From Allacma fusca (taxonomy: Eukaryota; Arthropoda; Collembola; Symphypleona; Sminthuridae), in NCBI GenBank assembly GCA_947179485.1, contig OX359245.1:8785001-8849000 (forward strand): a stretch of DNA of 64,000 nucleotides, in the 5' to 3' direction. Below, in pieces: positions 12,186-23,588 of this stretch. Below the pieces are notes generated by a model. The model made no database searches. It saw only the letters and a program-made list of their open reading frames with translations, and was not told the origin of the DNA. The stretch's first letter is position 1. The number at the start of each line of letters is the position of its first letter. Made by a program: the position numbers and the translations under genes.

Positions 12186-13396
12186 TTGTAGGGTCTGCCA
12201 TAATAAAGAATAGTACTGTGAACATGTATATGTACGAACCCCCAATGGAAGAGGACCAGAGGTCATAGCCGCCTTAGAGATTTATGTAATTGTTAAATTC
12301 TCTTGCCGTTACATCACACATTGGATCTTTGCCACTTAGTGACTTAGCAGCTGGTATACTATAACTGGTAACTATAATTTATTATATTACACTAACTCGC
12401 TGTTTTGCGAAATTAATTGGTACCTCTATTACGCTAAACGTTTTACTGCCTGCAAATAATAGGCCGGTGGTTGTTTCGAAGAATTAAAATTTTATTTTTA
12501 ACTTTTGTAAAAATTCGAATTGTAAGATAATCTGTTAAAAATAAGAAATAAGTACCAAGGAGTTTTAATTTCAACGCGGGATTCCCGAGTTGTAATTCTT
12601 TGAAGCAGTTGGGTACACTAATTAAAATGGAACCAAGCAACTTGCATCAACCAACGGTAAGTACTGAATTCATTCGAAGACATTATTTTTGAGTTTAAAT
12701 TAATGGAAATAAACCACAATTATTATTATTTTCCCTTTAGTAGCATCTCATTAATATTTTTATTTACTACACACGTGCATAACACTGGTCATTAAACAAT
12801 AGTTTTGTAATTACTATTTTTTGTTCAAATTTTAGCGGAGAACAAACTGTACGAAATGTATTAAGACAAATTAATATAATGCAAATTGTTTACGCATACT
12901 TTAGCACTTAAGCCAATCTCAGCCTCCAATCAACACCAACTTTGCTCTGAGCAAATTCAAATTATTTTTCACAACAATTTCTGAATTTTTTGAAGACAAT
13001 TTGTGGAAAGAGAAAAAAGGGTATTTTTTGAAATCTTTCGCAAAATTAAAAATGTATGTAATCGTATTTAAAATTGTCATTTTTAGGGTTACAATGACAA
13101 TTTCACTTAATAAATGTTCATCATTTAATTAATCTTAGGTCTGAACTTTTTCAGACCAACTTCATAAATTGTGGATCAGGCCAGACCATTGGCATCACTC
13201 CTTACAAGTAGTCATATACCGGACCTCATCGGTTTGTATCTCCATGTGACTGTGTGCCATTAGTAGGAGCATACGTCCATTACATGCATATAGCAAGTAC
13301 ATGCACCTTTCTTGAGACGGAAAATACCCACGAAATTATTCGGTGTGATCTGGAGTCTAAGCATACATCTCTGCAAACCCAGCAAACACACTACAG
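12186..13396. other. Intergenic sequence, no supported gene
   Basis: A short ATG-led stretch at 12628-12657 ends in a strong donor-like GTAAGTACT, but no convincing downstream exon follows. The rest is AT-rich without repeats that I could pair. Confidence 0.35.
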
Positions 13397-13406
13397 CTCT
13401 TACGTA

Positions 13407-13796
13407 TACTGTAGTGGTCGTACTATCTCAGTTTGGTTTGTAAATTCGACTTAGTTCGGTTCACAAAGTGATGTATATATATATATATATATATAAACTT
13501 TAATCTGATTTTAAGTATGTTCAATGTAGTGCTGTTCTTGCACTGCAAATGCAATTACATTTTACGTAGATATTCCTTAAAAGGTAACAGTCAGAGATGA
13601 GAAGTGCGTCATACAGAACAACAGAAACAGGCTTTATTGTGCAGGCGTAACAATCAGTTTAAACGATTCAGTTCAGTTCAGTTTTACGCTGGAACCGAAC
13701 CATTCAGTTTAGTTTGTCTATCGAACTGAACCAAAATTTATATGTACCAAACTGAACTGAAATTTTCAGTTTTGTACTAAACTGGTCCGACCACTA
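13407..13796. mobile_element. hAT-type MITE, CAGTTCAGTT family
   Basis: The inner left terminus TAGTGGTCG (13412) pairs with CGACCACTA at the right end (13788-13796) and fits YARNG. CTCTTACGTA occurs on both sides (13397-13406 and 13797-13806), consistent with a target duplication. However, five extra bases lie between the left duplicate and the inverted repeat. The body is rich in CAGTTCAGTT and AACTGAAC words. It contains a (TA)11 microsatellite at 13474-13495. A truncated relative with the same right end lies at 29711-29863, and another end-like piece lies near 40850-40905. Confidence 0.75.
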
Positions 13797-13806
13797 CTCT
13801 TACGTA

Positions 13807-16709
13807 CGATCCATCTTTGTAGGATGGATTAACGAAAGACCGAAAAACTATTTCAATTGGTGTCGAAGCTAAGAATCTTAAAAAATTATTCATGGTATTT
13901 CGGGCGTGCAACAGTATTATTCTTTCCACATTTTTGAAATTTAAAATAAAATCTATCCTTGCTAAACCAGCATTACCTTGAACTTAAAAAGTTTCTTAAC
14001 TGTTCAGCTTTATTAGATTCATCTTGATTATTTTGAATTTTCAGGGTGCCCATAATCAATTGCCTCAAGCTGATATATGATCCGTAAAATATTTGATTCC
14101 CCAGTTTGTAGAAAAATAGTTCCGGATTTTGTCAAATTTACTTCATTGACCCTGATCAAAACTTGAGGTCTTATGGATTCAGAAACCTGAGGAAAATACT
14201 AATATTGAAAATATTAATTTCTTTATGCTATTTATTCTCACACAAATGGTGCAACGAAAATGGATCCGCTGAGTTGGAACCCCTTGAAATGTAAGCGTTC
14301 AAAAGGAATCCGAACTTTTGATTGATTTGATTAAGAGATTTTATCTAAAAAAATTATGAAACACACGATTTGAATAAATACTTCCAACAGAAGACATACA
14401 GGAATAGAACCCTTCAAAAACTAAACTACTGCTGCGCAGTTTCGCTCAACAATAAAATTCGTTGTTGATTTTGATGTATCAAAAAACTTTCTTCGAGATA
14501 TGTGATAACAGTCTGCGGTAGATACTTAGGGTTTTGTTATTCGTGCACACCACCTTCAAAAAGTGATGCAAAAATTTTAAAAATGTTGGGAAAGTGAAAT
14601 GGTATTTAAATAATTTTCGAATTCTTTACTTCTATCTCAATTCTCACTGAATAAGGGAGTTAGCGCTACCGCTGGCTGAGGGAAACTTATAGAACTTTTA
14701 CAGAACTTTATAAGTTTACGGAATTGACGAAACTTATACAGCATCTCTATAAGTTCCATAAGTTATGGAAAGTGATGTCATGATACCCGGTTCATACTGG
14801 ATTAAGCCCGGGAAAGGCAAGAGGGTTTTCAAAGTTTGAAAAGCAATATATACAAGTGACGATTAGGGTCGGCAATGACCTACCGACATCGCCAATCGCC
14901 TTTTCGCAAGTGATATTTCAAGTGGCTTCGAAATTTACAATTCATCCTAACATTAACTTCATCTAATGCTTTGTCTTTTCTTATCTGTAACTTTTTTATA
15001 TTACCCCACAATCCTGCATTCGTTCCGAAAATCTAGATTAAGAAATATTTTTGCAAAAATCCCTTAAGCTATTACACGAAAAAAAATTAGCTTTACGACA
15101 GTGTTTCCGGTAAGAATATATATAGCGGAATCCAAGGCAATGAAAGTGATTTTCTTTTTTTTTTTGGATATTGTCATTGATATTATTTTCTTACTACGGA
15201 CATATTTAAAATTTAATATTACAGCACTTTTATTTAGCCAAGACAAACACATTCTTCTCATTACACATTTTCTGTTTGGCTTACCTATGAATTATTACAG
15301 TCGCAATCTCACCTACTGTAATTTCAAGTGGTGTGTAAATTTATTACTTATCCTAACATTTACATAGTTACTGGCCTGTATACCTTACATCATCATATCA
15401 TTCTTCGTTTTTTCTTCCATATTTTTCTTATTGCAGTGTTAAAAACATGGACCAATAGATACACGGGCATAGAACCGTAGTGTAATAACCTTAACAAATT
15501 TTTAAAAAACTTAGTAGCAAAAAAGCTTAAACGTAAAGTTGTTTCTCTGCTATTAAATTAATAAACTGGTTATGGTACAATAATCATTTTATAGTACAAA
15601 AATATGCAGGAACAATGAAATTATTTATTGAAGCCCTTAAAATATTGCAAATCGGACCTTCCGTTCAATAGTTACATGCAAAAGTATTTTTTTTTACCTT
15701 CAGGTGATAGCAGAGGCAGTTGCTTTTTGAGGCCAGGATAGTTTAAGAAAGTTGTTTGGCGTGAAAAAAATTTAAAACGTGACAGAGAGAAGACAAGCAA
15801 CATTCCAATCATATTTTTAGTGATAAAAGGTAGCAAATTTAATTACAACTCGATAGAAACTTATAACACTATTTAAGAGGGTAAATCTGGTTGGAGAAGT
15901 TTATTTGAGAAATTTGAAAAGTTTGGTGGGAATTTTAATTTTGACATGAATCGGGTAAGGAATTTTTCCCCTCCAACTAGACCGTTCATAGGAGGGAGAG
16001 TAGATAATACCACATTCCCCCAAGATTTACCAAATTGCTCCTAGATTTTTTTAGACATCTGTCTCATCCTAATAGCTCAAAAATTATGGGTGCGTGGGTT
16101 AAAGAAACGGAGTGGAACAAATTTAGATTTTTTTTGAAAATGTTGAGCGCCCAATTTATAATTTTTGAACTTTGAATTTTCCAAAACATATTTGACTTGG
16201 CCTCATTATCATCCCCCCTATCCAGAGTAGCCTGAACTTCTGCATCAACAAAGATCAGGAACTCAGAGATATTGCCCAGTACGAAGGAATCCCCGCCCAA
16301 TTCAATAAAATTCATATCGAAAAATTGCTTTAGTGAGCCATTGAAAACGCAAAGATTGAATATACGCTCAAAATTTGAACATTTGAGTGTGCACGAAAAT
16401 ACTCACATTCAAGTGTGCAGGCAAAATAACTGGAAGATCAAATGTGGACTCGGAAACTCAATATTGGAGTGATCGCAAAATCAATTTTATTGGAGCGATC
16501 AAAATTTGTAATTGTTAATTTAAGTCAGGTCACGTTAGTGGATTTACAAATACTTTAATGTCCGCACAAAATCCAAATATATTTAATGCGCTCTTTGAAA
16601 CTAACCAATCGACATTTTTCAATTGAGATTTTTTTTTAAATTTGATTGTAAAGTGTGTCCATCCTAATTCGATCCTCTATAGTCCAAATCAGAAAGTGAC
16701 ACATAAAAT
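13807..16709. other. Intergenic sequence with one decayed family unit
   Basis: The segment at 14090-14330 is a copy of the repeated unit: CCCCAGTTTGTAG, GTCAAATTTACTTCATTGAC, GAGGTCTTATGG and CTCACACAAATG occur in order. The region at 14670-14770 repeats ACTTATAGAAC and ATAAGTTCC words, possibly another miniature element, but its ends do not pair clearly. Open frames at 15064-15367 are AT-rich chance frames. No gene is supported. Confidence 0.4.
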
Positions 16710-16730
16710 ATTTGATTTTCCCTCGTTGTA

Positions 16731-16973
16731 ATGAATGTGTTTTCAAATTTCTTCTTGACAGCACTTCATCGACTCAGGTCAAGATTTGGGGTCACAATGT
16801 CCAGAAACGTGAAGTATTTTGGTTTTTTCGAATGTCAGAATCTTCATTTGTTTAATTCTCACATACAATGTGTGTCCAAGAATATTTCGAAGCTCGTTTA
16901 TAGGAAAGTGTTTGGTCTTTCCGACGAGGCACTTGATATCTCTGCGTTGAGAATTATGGGAGTAAGTCTTTAG
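16731..16973 (+). pseudogene. Longest open copy of the repeated gene-family unit
   Basis: This is an 80-codon plus-strand frame whose end encodes VFGLSDEALDISALRIMG. The piece at 29.3-29.4 kb encodes the comparable LFGLPGEVSIWTLKILDMN, and 30.62-30.67 kb encodes a shorter match ending TLRILGMN. The leucine spacing is reminiscent of leucine-rich repeats such as those of F-box/LRR proteins, but I see no F-box, and this is only an impression. The copies are all short and flanked by stops, so the family looks decayed here. The true exon limits are unknown. Confidence 0.35.
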
Positions 16974-17262
16974 CATGCTGAGCAACGCTTAGAGAAATTC
17001 AGACTCTGGAGCGAAAGTTTGAAAAAATCGCTGAATGAAGATTATGGTGAGCTGTATATTCATTTCCCGTCCAATAGTATATTTTGAGGTAAAAAAAATT
17101 TACTTACAACCCTTGTTAGGGATGATAACGATAATAAAGATGGGATGTTAACACTAAACTTTCCACAAAACATTGTAACGAGAGTGTCACTTGATCACTA
17201 TGTAGGTAAACAATAAATAAATTAGACTGCAATAACTGTCTTGGCATAAATAAAAAATTTTT

Positions 17263-17267
17263 AGTAT
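17263..17267 (+). repeat. Target-site duplication (AGTAT), left
   Basis: AGTAT precedes the 5' LTR and recurs at 26261-26265 right after the 3' LTR, as expected for integrase-mediated insertion. Confidence 0.85.
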
Positions 17268-17771
17268 TGTTAGGTTAAGATGAATTAAGTATGTTTTTCC
17301 ATACAATAATTTAAGGATCATTTTAAACTACATTTTAGCCTGCGAGCTAAATCATTAAAATTTATTATTTGCTGACTGTATCCAGTCAGCGGCCTTGGTA
17401 ACTTCCGTTACCCATTTCTTATGTATGTATTAATTCGAGAAGTCAGTGATCATTAGGACTAATGTATCTAGTCCAGAAGATTTGTAAGAATATATTGTTA
17501 GTCTTGTTCTGGTCTTCGGATCAACCCAATCAATCTTTTAATCTTTCTTTAATTTCCTTTCAGTTTCTTTTGATTTCCTTTCGATTTTATAAATAAATCA
17601 ATTATATTTGATCTTCTCATTATTCGCAGATGAACTTCAATGGTTTTATTTATTCGTTGGCTTATCGTTTTGATTCTCATAAATAATTAATTGAGTTTCA
17701 TATTTATTTAATATTCATATATTTCGACACCCAATCTTATCTTATATTGATACTCGCCAACTTAAACCAAA
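17268..17771 (+). repeat. 5' LTR
   Basis: It starts TGTTAGGTTAAGATG and ends AAACCAAA. It matches 25757-26260 with about four substitutions by eye. Promoter and polyadenylation signals should lie within it, but I could not place a start site. Confidence 0.93.
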
Positions 17772-17772
17772 A

Positions 17773-17790
17773 TGGTGGCCCATGAAAACC
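17773..17790 (+). promoter_or_regulatory. Probable primer-binding site
   Basis: TGGTGGCCCATGAAAACC lies one base after the 5' LTR. Priming sites start with TGG because they pair with the CCA end of a tRNA. The specific tRNA is not identifiable from memory. Confidence 0.6.
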
Positions 17791-18159
17791 TTATATCCCA
17801 ATTCCAAACAAGACTCCCCGGGTGCGCGCTATTTTAAGTAATTGATTTGAGAAAGCAGGTTTGAATAATTGTGCACATATACCCCTTGAATTTGAGTTTG
17901 ATTATAGATATCCAGTTTGAAGATTAAAGCAGCTGCCAGGAAGACCCAATGAACGTAATATTGCTCACCTTCCTAATTTTGATGTGACCTGACTAGAGGC
18001 ACCAGTGAAGACATTTCCCCGTTGTTATAAAGGTAATTACAAGTATACTGGATAAAAATCCCCTACCCCAGGTTTTGCCAAAGACAACCCTGTGAGTCAG
18101 TGCGGATTACTGGATAAAAGGTACGTACAAAGATTAAATGCATTATTCCCCAATGACAT

Positions 18160-19271
18160 ATGTCAGATAAGAAGCCCAAAAAAGAGATTCCCTCAACAAT
18201 ACCCAAAACACAAAGTATACAGACTCGCTCCAATTCCCAGCCTGAGCTAGATGCAAATGCATTAGACAGATTATTAAAGTTACGCGCAGATAACCGCAAA
18301 CGAAAGCCCTCCGATCCCACTTGTGAATCTACATCAGAGAAGTTAAAGATGATTTTACCACCGATACCTCCCCCTCTAAGTAAACTTTCGAAACCCAACC
18401 CATTTGTACTAAATAGCACCCGAGATTTTCATAGTCAAATTTTGAACGGTAAAACATTCCTAAAGACTCCCGAGCCCGATCTTTTAGGTTTTTGGGATTT
18501 TGTAGATAATATCCCGATTACACCAGGCCCTCCACCCTCCCCATTACTTCCTCCTAAACCTTTAAAAACTAGAAATTTTAATCCCATTTCTTTTAATTTA
18601 AAAATCAGATTTGCCAGTAAAAATTTACGCAAGATCATGACTACCACGGCCACAAATACCGTGGTTGTTAACACAGCTCCCATCCACTCTATTGTGCAAT
18701 TTAAAAAGTTAAGTCAGTTTGACCCCACCTGTCATGATATCAATGATTTCGTACTTGACATTGAAAGAGTCGTCGCCCAATATTCTTGGGATTGGAAGAC
18801 TCTTCAAGGTCATATGCCCAATTTATTGGTTCGTGACCCCTATACTTGGTATCAAGCAGAAATCGCCAAACAACCCCCCACAATCACAGATATTGCGTCA
18901 TTTTTCAGAGTTTTTAAGGACCGTTATGCGAAAGACCGCACGGTTTACCTAAATCAATTAAAAACTCGCTCCCAAAAAGAAGGCAAAAGTTGTGCAAAAT
19001 TTTTATATGATATTGATTACATTTGCACACGTTACAACCCCAGTATGTCAAATGAAGACAAAGTTGCATGGGGCATTGAGGGACTACTCCCTCATATGAA
19101 AGCCCAAGCTGCTGGATATAGTTACACCAGCATGGCTGCATTAGTCCGTTTTTGAGAACAAAAAGAATTCGCTGCCGTTTCTGCCCCTGCTAATACGGCT
19201 GAAACAAAAATTCAAGCTCTTGAAGAAAAAATTGCGAAACTTGGCATTAGTGACGCCCCCATACTCAAGTA
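18160..19271 (+). pseudogene. gag, capsid-like region, interrupted
   Basis: The frame from 18160 opens with a basic, Ser/Pro-rich segment. A capsid-like region follows that contains FKKLSQFDPTCHDINDF and, further on, WYQAEIAKQPPTITDIASFF and YAKDRTVYLNQLKTRSQKEG, the layout of a retrotransposon gag core. An in-frame TGA at 19153-19155 interrupts it. The same frame then continues through EQKEFAAVSAPAN and a short coiled-coil-like stretch to a TAA at 19270. The TGA is probably a point mutation, because coding character continues beyond it. Gag would form the particle that packages the element's RNA. Confidence 0.8.
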
Positions 19272-19775
19272 AGCTTTGCAAACAATCGTGGTAGAGGAGG
19301 TCGTGGCCGAGGCCGTGGCGCTCCATCCCATTCCAATAATCAGGCTCAACAAGCCTCCGGAAATTCTCACCCCTCTCGTGGGGGTGGAAATTGCCGTCCC
19401 AATAACAATTATAATAATAATTCCGGAAATCAGTCCCAAAATCGTTCCATCCAATGTTATAATTGTGGCCGTCAAGGTCACATGGCTCGTGAATGCCGTT
19501 CGGGAAACGCTGCAAGGGGCTCTTACAATCAAGGTCAGGGCCCCCGGCAACAAAATTATTACCAGAATCAGAATCGATATCAAAACAATCGACCCCCTCC
19601 ATTAATGCCTCAGAATTACAATCATTCCAACAACCGCCGAGGCGGTTACAACAATCATCCCCGCTTGAACGTCCAACGTCTCGAGATTTCTCTCACCCCT
19701 CCACAACAACAACCCCAAGTTCAGACCCAACAACCTCCTCAACAAGCTTATCCATTGATAACATTTCCTCAATAA
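19272..19775 (+). pseudogene. gag nucleocapsid: RG-rich segment and CCHC zinc knuckle
   Basis: This part of gag is in another frame from 18160. It starts with an arginine/glycine-rich run (NNRGRGGRGRGRG, about 19281-19319) and an Asn/Ser-rich linker. One zinc knuckle C-X2-C-X4-H-X4-C follows at 19455-19496 (CYNCGRQGHMAREC). A Gln/Pro-rich tail ends at 19775. Both features bind nucleic acid. The frame change from the capsid part near 19270 is likely a lesion. The overlap with the protease frame (from 19493) has the geometry of a -1 frameshift. Confidence 0.85.
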
Positions 19776-20311
19776 TTGTTTCCGACCCATCTCATTGCCC
19801 TTATGTACTATGCTCATTTAATGATGTAATTTTAGACGCTCTTATTGACACTGGAGCTTCTCATAATTTAATTCATAAACAAAGTGTTCCTCTTAATTCA
19901 GTGCTCGTTTCTTGCCCTCCCCGTTATATTTTAACTGCAGACAAAAATCATTTATGTACACGCTTTACTGTGATGCTACATTTTCATATTGACAATGTCC
20001 TATATTCAGCACAAGCTCAAGTTTTGGATCTTCTCACACCCTCATTCATATTAGGTTGCACTTTCCTTTCACAGTATAAACTTACAGTCGACATTTATCA
20101 TCACTCCCTCTTCAACTCCACACACTCTCACTATATACGCAGACACGCATATACAGCCCCTTGTACTTCGCATTGTGGTTGTTCTGTACCTATAAAATCT
20201 CTCTTTACTCTCCAACTTCCTCCGCGTCGTCAATTCTACGTCCCCACTACACCCATTTTTACATCTCCATCACTTTGTTTTGTAGCTAACATCCATCTCC
20301 ACACAGTATAA
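19493..20311 (+). pseudogene. Retropepsin-like aspartic protease region
   Basis: The frame contains LIDTGASHNLI, the catalytic D-T-G-A/S signature, at about 19846-19878. ILGCTFLSQY, about 60 residues later, corresponds to the hydrophobic-hydrophobic-Gly motif of retropepsins. It overlaps the nucleocapsid frame for about 280 bp and ends at a TAA (20309-20311). The polymerase frame (open from before 20337) is in a different phase, so either a second frameshift or a lesion lies near 20300. The protease would cut the Gag-Pol polyprotein. Confidence 0.85.
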
Positions 20312-20336
20312 TATTTTTCTCCCAGCTCTCGTCAAT

Positions 20337-22859
20337 ATGCCGCCCCGTCATGTACTTGTGTGTAACATGTCTAATAAAGTTCAGACCTTACCAGCAGGTA
20401 CAACTTTAGGCACGTTAAACACATATGAGTCCGTTGCTCCATTAACTCTCCCTCCCGACATTCCTACAAATGTTTCTCCACTTACACAAGCTCAACTTCA
20501 AAACATACATATCAATTCTCATCTTACCCCTACCCAGAAATCTCACATAATTACCCTTCTAAATAAATTTTCCTATTTATTCGCGTGGTCCTTACATGAT
20601 TTAAAAATCTGCACTTTTCCCCCTATGCGTATTCGTTTACATTCTTCCACCCCCGTTCAGGCTAAGCCTTATAGACTTAGCACAGCTGAACGTGATTACC
20701 TCAAAGCTGAACTTGACAAATTAATTGATGCTGGTATTATTGTTCCTTGTGATAATTCCAACTATTCCACTCCCGTCTTTCTTGTCAAACAGAAGACTAA
20801 ATGGCGTTTAGTATGTGATTTCAAGAAATTAAATAAAGTTACTATTAACGAACTTTTCCCCCTCCCCCGTATTGATGACCTATTATTTCAATTACGTCAT
20901 GCTGCTTATTTTTCCCCTTTGGATTTATTTAGTGGTTATTATCAAGCCGCTATTCACCCTGACGACCAACATTACACGGCAATCATTACAGAATTCGGTC
21001 TGTATATGTATCTCCGTGTTTGTTTTGGACTTAAAAATGCTCCCGCATATTTTCAACGCTTAGCTATGAAAACATTGGGTAATCTCCGGTTTACCCATGC
21101 TGTTTCATACATTGATGATATCATTCCATATAGCAAAGATTTTCCATCCCATTCAATTGCCCTCGATTTAGTTCTCACAGCCCTCTCTTTAGCTAATTTG
21201 CGACTTAATCCAGCCAAATGTAATTTTGCCATGCAAGAACATGCCCTTTTTGGATATTTTCTTTCCCAACAAGGTCTTTCCACAGAATCTGCCAAAGTTG
21301 CTGCGATTATGCAACAAAACCGGCCCCATAACATTGACTCCCTCCGGAAATTTTTAGGAACTATAGGCTATTATAGACGTTTTATTTCTGGTTTTGCTCA
21401 AAAAGCTGCTCCCTTACAACAATTATTAAAAAAGCATTCCCTTTATCATTGGTCCCCCGATTGTCAAACAGCTTTTGACGACTTAAAAACTGCCCTTTGT
21501 ACCGCCCCTGTGCTTCGTCATTACAATGAAACGAAGCCTTGTATCTTATATACGGATGCTAGCAATGCAGGGTTAGCAGGTATACTCCATCAGGTATTTG
21601 AAGATGGAGAACACCCCATTTTTTATGTATCACGCTCCCTCACTCCAGCTGAAAAGAATTGGAGTATAACTGAAAAAGAATGCTTAGCTGTTGTTTTTGC
21701 TGTCAAAAAGTTTCGTGAATTTCTTTATTTACACCCTTTCACTATTGTCTCTGATCATCATGCATTATGTTATTTAAAATGCCAGCGGGATCCATCTGCC
21801 CTTCTTACTCGTATGAGTATTATTTTACAGGAGTATCGTTATGTTATTAAATATAAAAAAGGCTCCCTCCACCGCAACGTGGATGGCGTCTCCCGATGCC
21901 CCTACGCCCTTGCAACTCCCAAAGATACGGATGCGGATTTACACATCCCTGGGCTAGTTGCACTTGAATCATCCCCTTCAGTCCCTCTAATTGACCCCAC
22001 TAATCTTCTTGATGCCCAAAAACTTGACCCAACAATTTCTCGTATAATAATTAAAAAACGCTCTAAATTGTTACAAAATGAAAATGGAATCTATTTTATC
22101 CAATTCAACCCCCGAGCTCCCAAATTGCTTCTTGTTCCCAAGGCTTTAATTCCAACCCTCTTACACAACCCACATAATCATCCCCTTTCTGGTCATTTAA
22201 ATTTTAATCGAACGTTAGCACGTATCCGTCCTTACTATTGGTGGCGTGCAATGACAGCTGATACTTTTCTTCATTGTACCCAATGCGGTGACTGTCAAAG
22301 TCGCCAGCATTTAACAAAACTCCGTATGGATAGCCTTGAACCCATTATAGTCAAGACTCCCGGCAGTACATATGCCATGGATTTGCTTGGCCCGTTCCGT
22401 GAAACCATACGTGGAAACATTTACATTTTTGTCCTCACTGATTTATTCACCAAATGGGTGCACTCAGCACTTTTACCGTGCCGAGAATCCTCCCATATAG
22501 CAATGCAGCTTGAATCTTTTATTCTTGCATTCCCTGGAATGTCCACGCTCATTTCCGACGGAGCTGCGGAATTTAAATCCTCAGCAGTTTCTTCCCTTCT
22601 CCAACGTTTCAATATTACCCATAATGTAAGTATGCCACATCATCCCCGTTCTCATGGTTCGGTCGAAAGACTCAACCAAACCATTGCAATTATGCTTAGT
22701 AAATTTGTATCTGACAATCAGCAAGATTGGGATATTTTTACTCCTTATGTCATTGCTGCATATAATACGTCAGCACATTCAGTAACAAAAATTTCCCCCT
22801 TCGAAGCATTTTTCGGCCGAGCTCCTCCAGCTCCTCTTCTTAAATTCTATTCCCAATAA
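20337..22859 (+). pseudogene. pol: reverse transcriptase, RNase H, integrase core
   Basis: An uninterrupted 840-codon frame. RT: palm motif LDLFSGYYQ (about residue 195), the fingers/palm stretch FGLKNAPAYFQRL, and the catalytic box YIDD (residues 258-261). RNase H: YTDASNAGLAG (about residue 405), the ITEKECLAVVFAV helix, and VSDHHAL. Integrase: an HHCC zinc-binding domain (HNHPLSGHLNFNR ... CTQCGDC, about residues 612-655). It is followed by the three catalytic acidic positions in YAMDLLGPF, LISDGAAEF and HGSVERLN. All catalytic residues I can place are present. The frame is open upstream of this first ATG, so it is not a true start. It ends at a TAA just before the integrase C-terminal domain, which continues one frame over. 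Confidence 0.93.
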
Positions 22860-22863
22860 TCTT

Positions 22864-23445
22864 ATGTCCTTCCAGCAATTATCTCCCCATAAGGTGCAAG
22901 CTTTGCATCATCGTATTTCACAACTCATCAAAAGTGCTCAAGCTCAGGATAAGGCACGTTTTGATTCCATGTATAATGCCCTCAACTTTAAAATCGGTTC
23001 TCATGTAAGATACTTACTCCCCCAACGCAAAATTGGCTTGTCTGACAAGCTTCTTTGTCGCTGGATAGGTCCCTATACTACAACTTATATAGACAAGTTC
23101 AATAATGCTGATCTTGTACTAACTTTTCCTTCCCACAAACTCCGTCCAGTCATAAAATGTCACCTATCTCAACTTAAGATTGTAAACATAGACTTGGGTG
23201 ATGGTATTGTCCACCCTGAATACATATATACGACAGATGACCAAGATGAGTTTCAAGCCTGGCAGGATTATATGCATTCTTCACCCTCCGATTCCCTCTC
23301 TCAGTCGTCCGACAGTTAATCAACCAAAACTTCTTCTCCAACTTCATCTCCCAAAGTTGTTCAACCCCGTTCAAAAGTTCAACCTCTGTCTCATCCACCT
23401 CCTCGTCGTTCTGCTCGCATTCAAGCACGAGTACCACGTACTTAA
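22864..23445 (+). pseudogene. pol tail: integrase C-terminal GPY/F-type domain
   Basis: In the frame adjacent to the main pol frame, this segment contains LCRWIGPYTTTYI, the GPY/F module found at the end of many Ty3/gypsy integrases. It ends in a Ser/Pro/Arg-rich tail. A TAA at 23317-23319 interrupts it, but the same frame continues with coding-like sequence (RRSARIQARVPRT) to a second TAA at 23443-23445, so the first stop is probably a mutation. No chromodomain is visible. The module helps integrase dimerise and bind DNA ends. Confidence 0.8.
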
Positions 23446-23588
23446 CTACACAAATTTTTTTTTCTCCACTCCCAACTCATTGTGCCTTCGGAGTTTTTAT
23501 TTAACATTTGTTTCAATTATTTCCCAGTGCAGTTACATTTTTCTAAAAAACCCCCGTTTTTGTGCTTCACTTCTTTACAAATTACCTA

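Noticed and set aside
12628-12657. ATG-led stretch ending in a strong donor site (GTAAGTACT), a possible first exon
   Set aside because: The best downstream acceptor (near 12838) gives a frame that stops after about 13 codons, and no gene follows.
15064-15367. Overlapping plus and minus open frames
   Set aside because: Phe/Ile/Lys-rich AT-driven translations without splice context or domain.
18063-18419. Long minus-strand open frame opposite gag
   Set aside because: It lies antisense to clear gag coding sequence and has no domain; it is a shadow of the real frame.
19141-19602. 153-codon minus-strand frame in the LTR element
   Set aside because: It is antisense to the RG-rich nucleocapsid region; the biased composition opens several frames.
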